Shown here: piece after piece, positions 43,109 to 51,870 of the stretch
Layout of the letters: each line of letters begins with the position of its first letter
How positions within the stretch are numbered: position 1 is the first letter of the stretch
Assembly (NCBI GenBank): GCA_964600235.1
Contig: CAZRIV010000006.1
Location: forward strand, 1-64,000
Reading direction: 5' to 3'
Length of the DNA stretch: 64,000 nt
From: MWEI01 sp964600235
GTDB lineage: Bacteria > Desulfobacterota > Desulfomonilia > UBA1062
Translations under genes and position numbers: made by a program
The notes under the pieces: model-generated
Told to the model about the DNA's origin: nothing
What the model saw: only the letters and a program-made list of their open reading frames with translations
Databases searched by the model: none

Positions 43109-45199
43109 ATGGGAAAATACAGGGGGGATTTGAAAAAGGTAAGCAAGGGAAAGGGGCAGGATTTTCTGAACCTCTACCGGCACGGATTTGTCCGTATCGC
43201 CGCATGCATACCGGAGCTCAGGGTGGCGGATCCCTGTTATAATGCGGCCAGGACCATTGACCTCATCCGCGAAGCCAGCGAACGGCACTGCATCATGGCG
43301 GTATTCCCCGAGCTCGGCCTTGCCGGATACACCAGTGACGACCTGTTCTTTCAGGATGCCCTGCAGGCCGGTGTCCTTACGGCAATCGAAGACGTCAGAC
43401 AGGCGACATCCAGGTTCGGCATGCTCGCTATAGCGGGCGCGCCGCTCAAGGTCAAGGATGCGCTGTTCAACTGTGCCCTCGTCATGAATGCGGGTGAAAT
43501 CCTCGGGGTCGCCGTAAAGAGCTATTTGCCGAACTACCGGGAGTTTTATGAGCTTCGCCATTTCAGGCCGGCCGAATACCTGAGCGTGGACACCATCGAC
43601 CTGTGCGGGCAGAAAGGCATCCCCATCGGTGCCGACCTTATCTTCGAGGCCCAGGGCATGGAAGGCTTCCGGCTTTTCACGGAGATCTGCGAAGATCTCT
43701 GGACGCCCATCCCTCCTTCCAGCCATGCAGCCATGGCGGGGGCCACCGTCATCGCCAACCTCTCGGCATCGAACATCACCACGGGTAAGGATGAATATCG
43801 CCGTGACCTGGCCTCCAACCAGTCGGCCAGGTGCATTGCAGCCTATATCTATACGGCTGCAGGCCCCGGGGAATCCACCACGGACCTAGCCTGGGACGGC
43901 CATGCCGTCGTCTATGAGAACGGGACACCTCTTGCCGAATCGGCAAGGTTCTGCTGGGATCCCCAGCTTATCGTGGCGGATATCGACCTCGACCGCCTGG
44001 TGAAAGACCGCATGGTCATGAACAGCTTTGCAGACGGGGCCTCCCGGAATGGCGCCAAGGCCTTCAGGGTGGTGAAGTTTCCGCTCACCAGGCCTTCGGG
44101 CAGGATCATGCCCGTGCGCGAGATTCCCCGGTTCCCCTATGTCCCTGCAGACCCGGCCCTGCGCGAGAATCGCTGTTACGAGGTCTATAACATCCAAGTC
44201 CAGGGCCTTTCCAAGCGGATGAAGTCCACGGGCATGAAGAATCTCGTCATCGGGGTGTCGGGCGGCCTCGATTCCACCCACGCGCTCATTGTGTGCGCCA
44301 GGACCGTGGACCTGCTCGGATTGTCCCGGAAGAACATCAAGGCCTATACCATGCCCGGCTTTGCCACCTCGGACAAGACCTATGCCAACGCCAAGGCCCT
44401 CATGAAGGCCCTGGGCGTCGAGGCTTCAGAGATCGACATACGGCCTTCCTGCAACCAGATGATGAAGGACATCGGTCATGCATACGGCAAGGGGCGCAGG
44501 CTCTACGACATCACCTTTGAGAACGTGCAGGCAGGCCAGCGGACCTCCATCCTTTTCCGCCTCGCCAACATGAGAAACGGCCTGGTGGTGGGCACGGGCG
44601 ACCTGAGCGAGCTGGCGCTCGGCTGGTGCACCTACGGGGTGGGCGACCATATGTCCCACTACAGCGTGAATGCAAGTGTGCCAAAAACGCTCATCCAGTA
44701 TATCATACGCTGGGTTTCTTCAGAGGGTATGTTCGGCAAGAAGGCGTCACGGTGCCTGGAGAGTATCCTGGATACGGAGATCAGCCCCGAGCTCGTCCCC
44801 GGTACTGGGAGTTCCTGTCCGGCCCAGAGCACGGAGGGGGTTATCGGACCTTATGAACTGCAGGATTTCAACACGTTCTATATCACGCGATACGGATACC
44901 TGCCGTCCAAGGTGGCCTTCCTTGCCTACTGTGCATGGCACGACACCTCCAGGGGGAGATGGCCCGACATACCGCAGTCCAAGAGGCGCCAATATACCCT
45001 TTCCGAGATCAAACACTGGCTTGGAGTGTTCATCCACCGCTTCTTCAAGACCAGCCAGTTCAAGCGGTCATGTATCCCGAACGCCCCCAAGGTGGGCTCG
45101 GGCGGGTCATTGTCGCCCAGGGGCGATTACCGCGCACCCAGTGACAGCGAAGAGGCACCCTGGATGATGGATCTGAAGACCGTACCGGATGACAATTGA
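43109..45199 (+). CDS. nadE: Glutamine-dependent NAD synthetase
   Basis: A fused enzyme (696 residues from 43109). The N-terminal nitrilase-type glutaminase has the triad Glu68 (FPELGLAGY), Lys137 (KSYLPNYREFYE) and Cys194 (TEICEDLW). The C-terminal synthetase has the ATP loop VIGVSGGLDSTHAL and GTGDLSELALGW. It adenylates nicotinate adenine dinucleotide and amidates it with ammonia from glutamine. The N-terminus is uncertain because the promoter overlaps it: a TTG at 43130 or a start near LNLYRHGF fits homologues better. The C-terminus is followed closely by the CheZ-like gene. Confidence 0.95.
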   Translation: MGKYRGDLKKVSKGKGQDFLNLYRHGFVRIAACIPELRVADPCYNAARTIDLIREASERHCIMAVFPELGLAGYTSDDLFFQDALQAGVLTAIEDVRQATSRFGMLAIAGAPLKVKDALFNCALVMNAGEILGVAVKSYLPNYREFYELRHFRPAEYLSVDTIDLCGQKGIPIGADLIFEAQGMEGFRLFTEICEDLWTPIPPSSHAAMAGATVIANLSASNITTGKDEYRRDLASNQSARCIAAYIYTAAGPGESTTDLAWDGHAVVYENGTPLAESARFCWDPQLIVADIDLDRLVKDRMVMNSFADGASRNGAKAFRVVKFPLTRPSGRIMPVREIPRFPYVPADPALRENRCYEVYNIQVQGLSKRMKSTGMKNLVIGVSGGLDSTHALIVCARTVDLLGLSRKNIKAYTMPGFATSDKTYANAKALMKALGVEASEIDIRPSCNQMMKDIGHAYGKGRRLYDITFENVQAGQRTSILFRLANMRNGLVVGTGDLSELALGWCTYGVGDHMSHYSVNASVPKTLIQYIIRWVSSEGMFGKKASRCLESILDTEISPELVPGTGSSCPAQSTEGVIGPYELQDFNTFYITRYGYLPSKVAFLAYCAWHDTSRGRWPDIPQSKRRQYTLSEIKHWLGVFIHRFFKTSQFKRSCIPNAPKVGSGGSLSPRGDYRAPSDSEEAPWMMDLKTVPDDN

Positions 45200-45212
45200 G
45201 TCAGGAGGTTCC

Positions 45213-46013
45213 ATGGTTGCAAAGAAAAAGACGGACCAGGCCGGGCATGTAAACGAGATCCTCGAGCAGGCCGACGCCCTCAAGGCGTATTTCAAGGAGA
45301 AGGGCGACGAACCCTTTGAGCAGCTTGTCGTATTTTTAGATACCCTGAAAGAGGCCATCGTGTGCCTGACCAATGCCGACCTGGCACGTTCCGCAGACCT
45401 CATGAAACAGCTCAAGACCATAACCGCCGATGACCTTTTCCGGGGCATCGGTGAGATCACCCGGGAACTGCACGAGTCCATAAAGGACATACAGCGATTT
45501 CTGGAGCCGATCCTGATGAACCTCACCGAGGATGATATCCAGGGACTTTCCAGCAAGCTATCCCATGTATCGGCACTGGTGAAGGATACCTCCGAGAAGA
45601 CCCTTGACCTGCTGTTTTCCAGGCAGGAAAAGGCCGTGGCGGATAATGCCCTTTATGACTCCATTGCCCGTCTGATCATGGCGGATGACAAGAAAGGCGC
45701 GTTGCAGAAGCTCAAGATCCTCAAGGACAACAACAAGGATCTAGTGAACGAGCTCATGAGGATCAGCGAACTCCAGATCCATGCCGACCTGGTGGACCAG
45801 ATCGTCAAGAAGGTGACCAAGGTGGTCGAGAACATGGAGACGAAGCTCGTGGATCTTATCAGGAGATACACCCACCGCGCCGGGATCATCGGCATAAAAC
45901 CGAAAAAGCGTGACGGGACAAAGCTCCATGGGCCGGCAATCTCCAGCCAGGACAGAAACGTGGCTGCCTGCCAGGACGATGTGGACAGTCTCTTGAAGTC
46001 ATTGGGCATGTAG
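45213..46013 (+). CDS. CheZ-like protein phosphatase
   Basis: A 266-residue helical protein. The phosphatase helix is HADLVDQIVKKVTKVVENME, matching the CheZ active-site pattern D-L-x-x-Q (Asp and Gln of the DLTGQ motif). LIRRYTHRAG and a C-terminal DDVDSLLKSLGM, like the CheY-binding tail, also fit. CheZ dephosphorylates CheY-P to reset chemotaxis signalling. No che genes are nearby, but a stand-alone receiver protein is encoded about 2.5 kb upstream and could be a substrate (inference). ATG 45213 follows AGGAGG. Confidence 0.72.
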   Translation: MVAKKKTDQAGHVNEILEQADALKAYFKEKGDEPFEQLVVFLDTLKEAIVCLTNADLARSADLMKQLKTITADDLFRGIGEITRELHESIKDIQRFLEPILMNLTEDDIQGLSSKLSHVSALVKDTSEKTLDLLFSRQEKAVADNALYDSIARLIMADDKKGALQKLKILKDNNKDLVNELMRISELQIHADLVDQIVKKVTKVVENMETKLVDLIRRYTHRAGIIGIKPKKRDGTKLHGPAISSQDRNVAACQDDVDSLLKSLGM

Positions 46014-46034
46014 GGATTATCCAGGGGGCGCAGC

Positions 46035-47021
46035 ATGAGGCCGACATTCCTTGCACGGCTGGTGAACGGACCCCTGTTCGACCCGGTGGTGTATGTCCGG
46101 CTTCTCAACCTGAAATCGGCGCTGCTGTTCGACTGCGGGAGGTTCGAAGGGCTGTCAAACCGCGAAATCCTCTCGCTCGATTCCGTCTTCATCAGCCACC
46201 TCCACATGGACCACCTGATGGGGTTCGACCATGTGCTCAGGGTTATCCTCCATAGGGAGAAGCCCCTGCATGTGTATGGCCCCGAAGGGGTCATGGAGAA
46301 GATCATCTCAAGGCTCATGTCCTACACCTGGAACCTTACGCAGGGCTACCCGCTTCGGATCGTGATCCACGAGGTACAAAGGCATGGTGTCAACACCTGT
46401 ACGGCCTCGGCGCAGAATGCCTTCAAGCCCTCCCCCGTCAGTACCGCAGGGCGCCAGGGGGCGGCCATTGCATCAACCCCCTTCTCCAGCATGGAGGCAG
46501 TCGTGCTTGACCATAACGTGCCCTGCCTCGGCTTTCTCCTGAAGGAGCCTTTTCACATCAACATCCAGGCTTCAAGGATCGCTGAAAAGGGGTATGAAAC
46601 CGGGGCATGGATAGGCGAACTCAAACGGCTCATCCTTGAAGGCCGTATGGGTGATGTCGTGGAAGTGCCGTATACGGGCGGGGTCATGAGCAAAAGCGTC
46701 GAGGCGCTTGCCCGGGACCTGGTTATCATCTCCAGGGGGCAGAAGATAGCCTATATCACCGATATCCGAGCTTCCGACGAAAACATGGCTCATATCAGAG
46801 AGACCTTCAAAGAGGTGGATGTCCTCTTCATTGAGGCTTATTATCTTGACGAGAGGAGGCGGCAGGCATTTGAAAAAGGGCACCTTACGGCCATCCAGGC
46901 CGGGATGATCGCAAAGATGCTGCACGCAAAGAAGGTGGTGCCCATGCATATCTCCCCGCGGTATCATGACCAGGCCGGTGAAATCCTGAACGAACTGGAG
47001 CTCTCAAGGAACTCCTCGTGA
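46035..47021 (+). CDS. Metallo-beta-lactamase fold hydrolase, RNase Z-like
   Basis: A 328-residue member of the beta-lactamase superfamily. The zinc motif is SHLHMDHLMGFDH (HxHxDH); a GHLTAIQAGMIAKMLHAKKVVPMHISPRY stretch (family HST...THxSxRY, in part) resembles tRNase Z. One of the ligands is not obvious, so the substrate may be other than tRNA 3' trailers. It is cytosolic, with ATG 46035 after GGGGCGCAGC (a weak site). It is within the cheZ-to-rfbC run on the same strand. Confidence 0.75.
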   Translation: MRPTFLARLVNGPLFDPVVYVRLLNLKSALLFDCGRFEGLSNREILSLDSVFISHLHMDHLMGFDHVLRVILHREKPLHVYGPEGVMEKIISRLMSYTWNLTQGYPLRIVIHEVQRHGVNTCTASAQNAFKPSPVSTAGRQGAAIASTPFSSMEAVVLDHNVPCLGFLLKEPFHINIQASRIAEKGYETGAWIGELKRLILEGRMGDVVEVPYTGGVMSKSVEALARDLVIISRGQKIAYITDIRASDENMAHIRETFKEVDVLFIEAYYLDERRRQAFEKGHLTAIQAGMIAKMLHAKKVVPMHISPRYHDQAGEILNELELSRNSS

Positions 47022-47089
47022 GAAAGGCCTGTTAGTTCTTGATTCCAGGGCAGTCTTTCAGATAGAACAATCCTGAGGGACATGATGCC

Positions 47090-47641
47090 ATGATACTTAT
47101 CGATACCCCGCTTCACGGGGCATATATTGTTGAGCAGACGCTGTTTCAGGACCCCAGGGGGTCTTTCCTCGAGATATACAGCAAAAGGGCCTTTGACGAG
47201 GCGGGGCTGAACCTCGAGTTCGTGCAGGATAACTGTTCCCACTCCCTCAGCGCGGGGGTGATCAGGGGGCTTCATTTCCAGAAGGGCCCCCATGCCCAGG
47301 CAAAACTCGTGTGGGCGATCACGGGAAAAATATATGACGTGATAGTAGACCTGCGTGAAGGATCGTCTACCTATCTGAAGTGGGCGGCCTTCGAGCTTTC
47401 CTCAGTCCGGCCCCGTATGCTCTTTGTCCCGCGCGGATATGCCCACGGCTTCTGCACCCTGGAGCCCGACACCCGCATTTATTATAAGGTGGACGCTCCG
47501 TATGCCCCCTCCTCTGAATGCGGAATCCGCTGGGACGACCCTGACCTGGCCGTATCATGGCCGGTGAGCTCGCCGCTGCTCTCGGAAAAGGATTCGAAAC
47601 TGCCGTTGCTCAAGGAGATCGACCTCAAGTCCTGTGTGTAG
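47090..47641 (+). CDS. rfbC: dTDP-4-dehydrorhamnose 3,5-epimerase
   Basis: A 183-residue cupin that epimerises dTDP-4-keto-6-deoxyglucose at C3 and C5 on the way to dTDP-rhamnose. It opens ILIDTPLHGAYIVEQ; DPRGSFLEIYS, GVIRGLHFQKGPHAQAKLV with the catalytic His, VPRGYAHGF and YKVDAPYAPSSECGIRWDDP are the family blocks. Rhamnose would feed surface glycans, consistent with the glycosyltransferase cluster at 16-22 kb. The other rfb genes (A, B, D) are not in the window. Confidence 0.92.
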   Translation: MILIDTPLHGAYIVEQTLFQDPRGSFLEIYSKRAFDEAGLNLEFVQDNCSHSLSAGVIRGLHFQKGPHAQAKLVWAITGKIYDVIVDLREGSSTYLKWAAFELSSVRPRMLFVPRGYAHGFCTLEPDTRIYYKVDAPYAPSSECGIRWDDPDLAVSWPVSSPLLSEKDSKLPLLKEIDLKSCV

Positions 47642-47931
47642 CCCAATTCCTCGGGGGACGGCTTTGTCTGATTATCCCCCGGGTCAGGTCCATATCAACA
47701 AGGAGAGGATCCGCCCGTCATTGATCTCAAGGGAAACCAGGCATCTGACGATCAATAAATGTGATATTGTCATGGAAAGCCAAGGTGTTGCCATGCATGC
47801 ACCCCGTACAGGTTATCCGGTGTTATTGCGGGGCAAACGGCGCACCTCGGTATTGCGTTAAATTGGTATCTTATGGATATACCCCATGAGGTCGGAATCT
47901 TCATCATGCTCAAAGAAGGAGGGGTTGCGGC

Positions 47932-48870
47932 ATGTATAAGGAAGTTCCGGTTGCCCTTATCGGTGTCGACATGCAGTATGATTTTGACGTCTATCTAAGG
48001 ATCCGAGACGATTACCGTCTCTTTGCCGCAAAGAAGGCCCGCCTTTCAAGGGATCATATCAGCATATTGAGGTCCAAGGACACGCACATATTCGTTCGGG
48101 AAGATGAGTGGGACATCGCCAGGAGCCAGCTCTACCAGAACAGGGCACGGGTCATGGCCGGTCCCGGCGGGGATTCCAGGGTAAAGGCCGATCGGATCTA
48201 CAGTTCCGCCATGCAGTCCATCAAGGACGCATACCAGGGGCTCCTTCCAAAGACCATCTCCGATGTGGAGAAGAATGCGGATGAGCTCGTCAAGGCAATC
48301 CTCTTTGATGAAAATGTGTTGGAGAGTCTCAAACTCATGGCCACGAAAGATCACTTCACCTACCAGCATTCCGTGAGGGTCGGTATTTATGCGACAGCGC
48401 TTCTTCTGAAGCTCATGGGAACGGACCTCACCAAGAACCAGATCAGGAAGCTCAGCACGGGGTATTTCCTGCATGATATCGGGATGACGCGGGTCCCCAT
48501 GCAGATACTGGAAAAGCCCGAGAGGCTGAGCACCTTTGAGTGGAAGCTTGTCAGGATGCATCCTCTCTGGGGCCATGAAAGCCTTATGAAGACCGAGTTC
48601 CTGAGCCTCGAGGCGACCAATATCATCCTGTCACACCATGAGCGGCATGACGGCAGCGGATACCCCCATAAGAAAAAAGGTGATGATATCCCGATCTATG
48701 CCAGGATCTGCACCATTGCCGATGCCTTTGAATCTCTCACCGCCCAGAGGCCCTATCGCAAGGCACATGAGCCCTTCGAGGCATTGAGGATCATGTATCA
48801 GGAAATGTCCCAGGAATTCGACCCTGAGATCTTCATGGCATTTGTGAAGCTGCTCGGCCCCAGTACCTGA
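47932..48870 (+). CDS. HD-GYP domain phosphodiesterase, first of a tandem pair
   Basis: A 312-residue protein. About 130 N-terminal residues form an unknown domain; an HD-GYP domain follows: His146 (YQHSVRVG), His181-Asp182 (FLHDIGM), His210 (MHPLWGHE), His235-His236 and GYP at 243-245 (HHERHDGSGYP), ending TAQRPYRKA. All metal-binding residues appear present, so c-di-GMP hydrolysis to pGpG or GMP is likely. The usual HDIGK reads HDIGM here. AAGGAGG precedes the ATG. The N-terminal domain is shared with the next gene. Confidence 0.9.
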   Translation: MYKEVPVALIGVDMQYDFDVYLRIRDDYRLFAAKKARLSRDHISILRSKDTHIFVREDEWDIARSQLYQNRARVMAGPGGDSRVKADRIYSSAMQSIKDAYQGLLPKTISDVEKNADELVKAILFDENVLESLKLMATKDHFTYQHSVRVGIYATALLLKLMGTDLTKNQIRKLSTGYFLHDIGMTRVPMQILEKPERLSTFEWKLVRMHPLWGHESLMKTEFLSLEATNIILSHHERHDGSGYPHKKKGDDIPIYARICTIADAFESLTAQRPYRKAHEPFEALRIMYQEMSQEFDPEIFMAFVKLLGPST

Positions 48871-49118
48871 TGAGGCAGGTGTGCTTCTTTATGCCTGTCT
48901 TGAAAGACACAATATGCTGCTGATACGCTCAGTGCATGCATTTTGCCCGGCATTCTGAAATGTTTCGAAGGATATCTGCACAACTCAATTATCATAACTG
49001 AAAACCTGAAAAATCAGCCTGGACAGATGATGGATCTTTATCCCGGCCATGAACAAACGGTGGGGCGGCTCGATCATTGCCAAAGGCCCTTTCCTTCAAG
49101 ATATCAATGGATTTGACG

Positions 49119-50096
49119 ATGAATAGATACATGGATGGTTTAAGAGAAATATCCGTGTCCATGGTGCATGCAGGCCGTGTGTATGACTTTGACATCTTTA
49201 TGATGCTGCAGGATATGCCGCGACTCTTTGCGGCAAAGGGGGTTGTTCTCACCAGGATTCACTTGAGCCTGATGAGCCTCAAGGAGACGAGACTGTTTGT
49301 GCTCGAGGATGAATGGGAGCTGGCCAGGAGCGTGTTTGAGAAGGACACGACACATGAAGTCACTGATCCCGGTCAGGATACGAGGCAGAAGGCTGATTTT
49401 GGGTATGTATTGGCCATGCAGTCCATGAAGGATGCCTATGATGGCTACATAACAAGGAGCATCCTCGATATTCGGAAAGACGCCGAAGAACAGGTGAAGA
49501 TCGTCCTCACGGACGAAGAGGTACTCGCTCACCTCCACCACATGAAGTCATCTGAGGGATCCACCTACCATCACTCGATCCGTGTGGGGATCTATGCAAC
49601 GGCACTTTTACTCAGTCTCATTGGGGACAGGCTTACCCGCTCCCAGGCCAGAGATATAAGCACGGGTTTTTTTCTCCACGATATCGGTATGGCCAGGGTG
49701 CCCATGCAGATACTCAACAAGCCCGGCCATCTCGATGATTTTGAATGGGAGTTGATCCAGATGCACCCCATATGGGGCCAGAAGAGGATCATCAATGACG
49801 GATCCTTGAGCCTGGAGGCTCTGAATATAATACTTTCCCACCATGAGCATCCAGACGGCAGCGGATACCCGCACAAGAAAAGACGGGAGGATATATCCCT
49901 GTGCACGAAGATCTGCACCATCGCGGACGCATTTGAGTCCTTGACCGCCGAGCGGCCCTACCGGAACCCCCTGGATCCCTTTACTGCGTTGCAGGCCATG
50001 TATAAAGACGTATACTATGGGTTCGACCCTGAGCTCTTTTCCGCATTCGTAAAGCTGCTGGGGCCTGAAGCCCTGAAGCCGCCCATTGATCGATAA
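49119..50096 (+). CDS. HD-GYP domain phosphodiesterase, second of a tandem pair
   Basis: A paralogue of the preceding gene. Both N-terminal domain and HD-GYP domain align over their lengths (YDFDIFMMLQDMPRLFAAKG against YDFDVYLRIRDDYRLFAAKK, shown in part). HDIGMARVPMQIL, HHEHPDGSGYP and TAERPYRNP keep the metal ligands, again with Met after HDIG. The start is uncertain: ATGs at 49107, 49119 and 49131 all have weak ribosome binding sites; I use 49119. The 248-base spacer between the two genes holds no recognised feature. Probably a gene duplication. Confidence 0.88.
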   Translation: MNRYMDGLREISVSMVHAGRVYDFDIFMMLQDMPRLFAAKGVVLTRIHLSLMSLKETRLFVLEDEWELARSVFEKDTTHEVTDPGQDTRQKADFGYVLAMQSMKDAYDGYITRSILDIRKDAEEQVKIVLTDEEVLAHLHHMKSSEGSTYHHSIRVGIYATALLLSLIGDRLTRSQARDISTGFFLHDIGMARVPMQILNKPGHLDDFEWELIQMHPIWGQKRIINDGSLSLEALNIILSHHEHPDGSGYPHKKRREDISLCTKICTIADAFESLTAERPYRNPLDPFTALQAMYKDVYYGFDPELFSAFVKLLGPEALKPPIDR

Positions 50097-50124
50097 ACCT
50101 GTTTTCCCCCCACTCAGGCAATTT

Positions 50125-50350
50125 TAACAGGATTGTGCATTTGAATGTGTCCATACACACCCGATACACACCAAGGGTTCATTAACTGATGCTTCGTGGC
50201 GAACTGATTTGTTTTTATAGGTCCGTTAAGACAGGTGATCTCTTTAGCCTTAAAAAGACCGGTAAATTATGCATTCATTGAGACTGAAGAGATCACCTGT
50301 CTTAACGGATCAGGTTTTTCCACCCCTTGAAACGAAAAATCCGGGTTTCA
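50125..50350 (+). repeat. Hairpin element with terminal inverted repeats, copy C
   Basis: Same orientation as copy A. The left end AACAGGATTGTGCATTTGAA and the complement of the right end AAACCCGGATTTTTCGTTTC are imperfect terminal repeats. The long arm has GTGTCCATACACACCCGATAC (in part) and GAACTGATTTGTTTTTATAG. The hairpin is 50222-50247 with 50284-50309, its first 23 pairs perfect. The right flank is CAGGTTTTTCCACCCC. It occupies nearly all of the spacer between the second HD-GYP gene and the convergent YkgJ-type gene. Confidence 0.85.
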
Positions 50351-50387
50351 CTATATCGTATACCCCTAAGAGGCGATACGGCGATTG

Positions 50388-50744
50388 TTATCCGACATCA
50401 TCCCAATCTTCGGGTTTAAGCGGTTCGAGCCCCCAGGCTTGCCTGGCCTTGTCGCACCGTTCGTTGCGAGCCCCGCTCTCCCACGATGGTTCGAATGCGC
50501 GGCATACGGATGCGCGCCTGGGATGAATGGAACAGTACACCTCTTTGCCGATCTCCCCGACAAGTGCAATGCACCGGGGCTTTTCACCGTCCATGCCGAG
50601 CATGGACCGCCGGTATTCGTTGAGCTTCCTGGTCATCTCCACCGGGACCCCGCCCGGGGTGGCGTCATCGGCCTCGGCCCAGTAGAAAGAGGCACGGAAA
50701 AAGGCGCAGCACGCCCCGCATGTCAGGCATGGATGCGGTTTCAA
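50388..50744 (-). CDS. YkgJ family cysteine-cluster protein
   Basis: A 118-residue protein with an N-terminal CLTCGACC (Cys-x2-Cys-x2-Cys-Cys) and later Cys in RCIALVGEIGKEVYCSIH and SVCRAFEP, the YkgJ (CxxCxxCC) family pattern that probably binds zinc or an iron-sulfur cluster. The function is unknown. It overlaps the stop of the upstream ElyC gene by 4 bases (ATGA), so translation is coupled. Confidence 0.85.
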   Translation of the reverse strand: MKPHPCLTCGACCAFFRASFYWAEADDATPGGVPVEMTRKLNEYRRSMLGMDGEKPRCIALVGEIGKEVYCSIHPRRASVCRAFEPSWESGARNERCDKARQAWGLEPLKPEDWDDVG

Positions 50745-51493
50745 GGTTTGATCACCTCCAGTTTTCCCATGATCCCGGCGCTTATGATTCCAAGGATTTC
50801 GTGAAGCACGATCTCGGCCTCCATTATACTGCTGGCGCTTGGGAAGAACCGGTCCGGGCTGAGATAGCGATCCTGGGGAAGCTTGCGGTGCCCCGCGGGT
50901 GCCGCAACGGGGTGCATGCCCTGAGCCTTGAACAGGGCCATGGAGCGGGGCATGTGGTAGGCAGAGGTTACCAGGACGAAAGGTGTTTCATGGATCATCG
51001 AAGAGATGATCTTCGCCTCGTCCCCGGTGTCCCTCGATGTGTTCTCCTGGACGATGTCCCGGGGGTCGACTCCCAGCCCTGCAGCGATCCGTGCCATTTT
51101 TGACGAGGAAGGCTCGGGGGCCGCATCGACGACTTTTCCCCCGGACACAATGAGTTTCGTCCCGGGCAACGCCCTGTATATGCGGATCCCTTCGGCGAGG
51201 CGTACGTAGGTCTCTTCAGGCGACCCGGCAAGGACCACGACCCATCTGATGCCCATTTTCCCCGCGGACCCTATATCGATGGGCGGGTGGACGTTCTCCA
51301 GTTTTTGCAACGGCCAGGATGAGACGGCGCCATAACTCAACAGCACAAGGGCGAGGAAGGCGATGAAGAGCATCTTCTTTGCGAGGTTCCAGCGCGGTCT
51401 GGCATAAAGCATTATCAGGCCCAGGCCCAGGAGCCCCAGGAAAACCGACAGTGGCATGAGAAATCCGCTGATTATCTTTTTCAGGAGAAACAT
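50741..51493 (-). CDS. YdcF/ElyC family (DUF218) membrane protein
   Basis: A 250-residue protein with two N-terminal transmembrane segments (FLMPLSVFLGLLGLGLIMLY and MLFIAFLALVLLSYGAVSSW) and a DUF218 domain: VVVLAGSPEETYVRLAEGI, LIVSGGK, ENTSRDTGDEA and VTSAYHMPRSMALF. ElyC in Escherichia coli affects undecaprenyl-phosphate/ECA metabolism and envelope integrity; YdcF is related. The catalytic role is unproven. It is translated with the YkgJ gene. Confidence 0.88.
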   Translation of the reverse strand: MFLLKKIISGFLMPLSVFLGLLGLGLIMLYARPRWNLAKKMLFIAFLALVLLSYGAVSSWPLQKLENVHPPIDIGSAGKMGIRWVVVLAGSPEETYVRLAEGIRIYRALPGTKLIVSGGKVVDAAPEPSSSKMARIAAGLGVDPRDIVQENTSRDTGDEAKIISSMIHETPFVLVTSAYHMPRSMALFKAQGMHPVAAPAGHRKLPQDRYLSPDRFFPSASSIMEAEIVLHEILGIISAGIMGKLEVIKP

Positions 51494-51527
51494 GAATCCT
51501 CCCGGCTTTCTTTAAAAATGTCGGTCA

Positions 51528-51842
51528 TCAGGCCTGGGGGACGGTATATACCTGGAAGAAAACATAGGGCTCCACGACGATGAACTGGAAGAGGGAGCCC
51601 TCGGCCTCCCACTGGCTCATCTCTTCGGCAGAAGGTCGTCTCAGCGCTCCGGAATCGAGCCACCGCTTCACTTCGCCGGTATGGTCCAGCGCCACATGCA
51701 CCCCCACCTCCACGAGGTCGAGGTCAGCTGACACATGGAAGAGGGATTTTGAAAGCACGTCAGGCAGCAACCCCCTCCAGGTGGACACACCGAGCTCCGA
51801 GGCCAATTTCTCTCTCAGGTGTTCTACAGTCTGTGTTGTCAT
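51528..51842 (-). CDS. DUF2288 protein
   Basis: A 104-residue cytosolic protein with the DUF2288 pattern: LREKLASELGVSTWRGLLP, ADLDLVEVGVHVALDHTGEV and a C-terminal FIVVEPYVFFQVY. The family has no assigned function. AAGGAT precedes the ATG. It lies 35 bases before the ElyC gene and 28 after the flavoprotein gene, all minus strand, so it is likely part of one transcript. Confidence 0.8.
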   Translation of the reverse strand: MTTQTVEHLREKLASELGVSTWRGLLPDVLSKSLFHVSADLDLVEVGVHVALDHTGEVKRWLDSGALRRPSAEEMSQWEAEGSLFQFIVVEPYVFFQVYTVPQA

Positions 51843-51870
51843 GGCAGTATCCTTGTTTATGGATTATTCC

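Noticed and set aside
9364..50350. CRISPR array as explanation for the recurring hairpins
   Set aside because: The repeats are kilobases apart, are not in regular tandem with spacers, and no cas gene is present.
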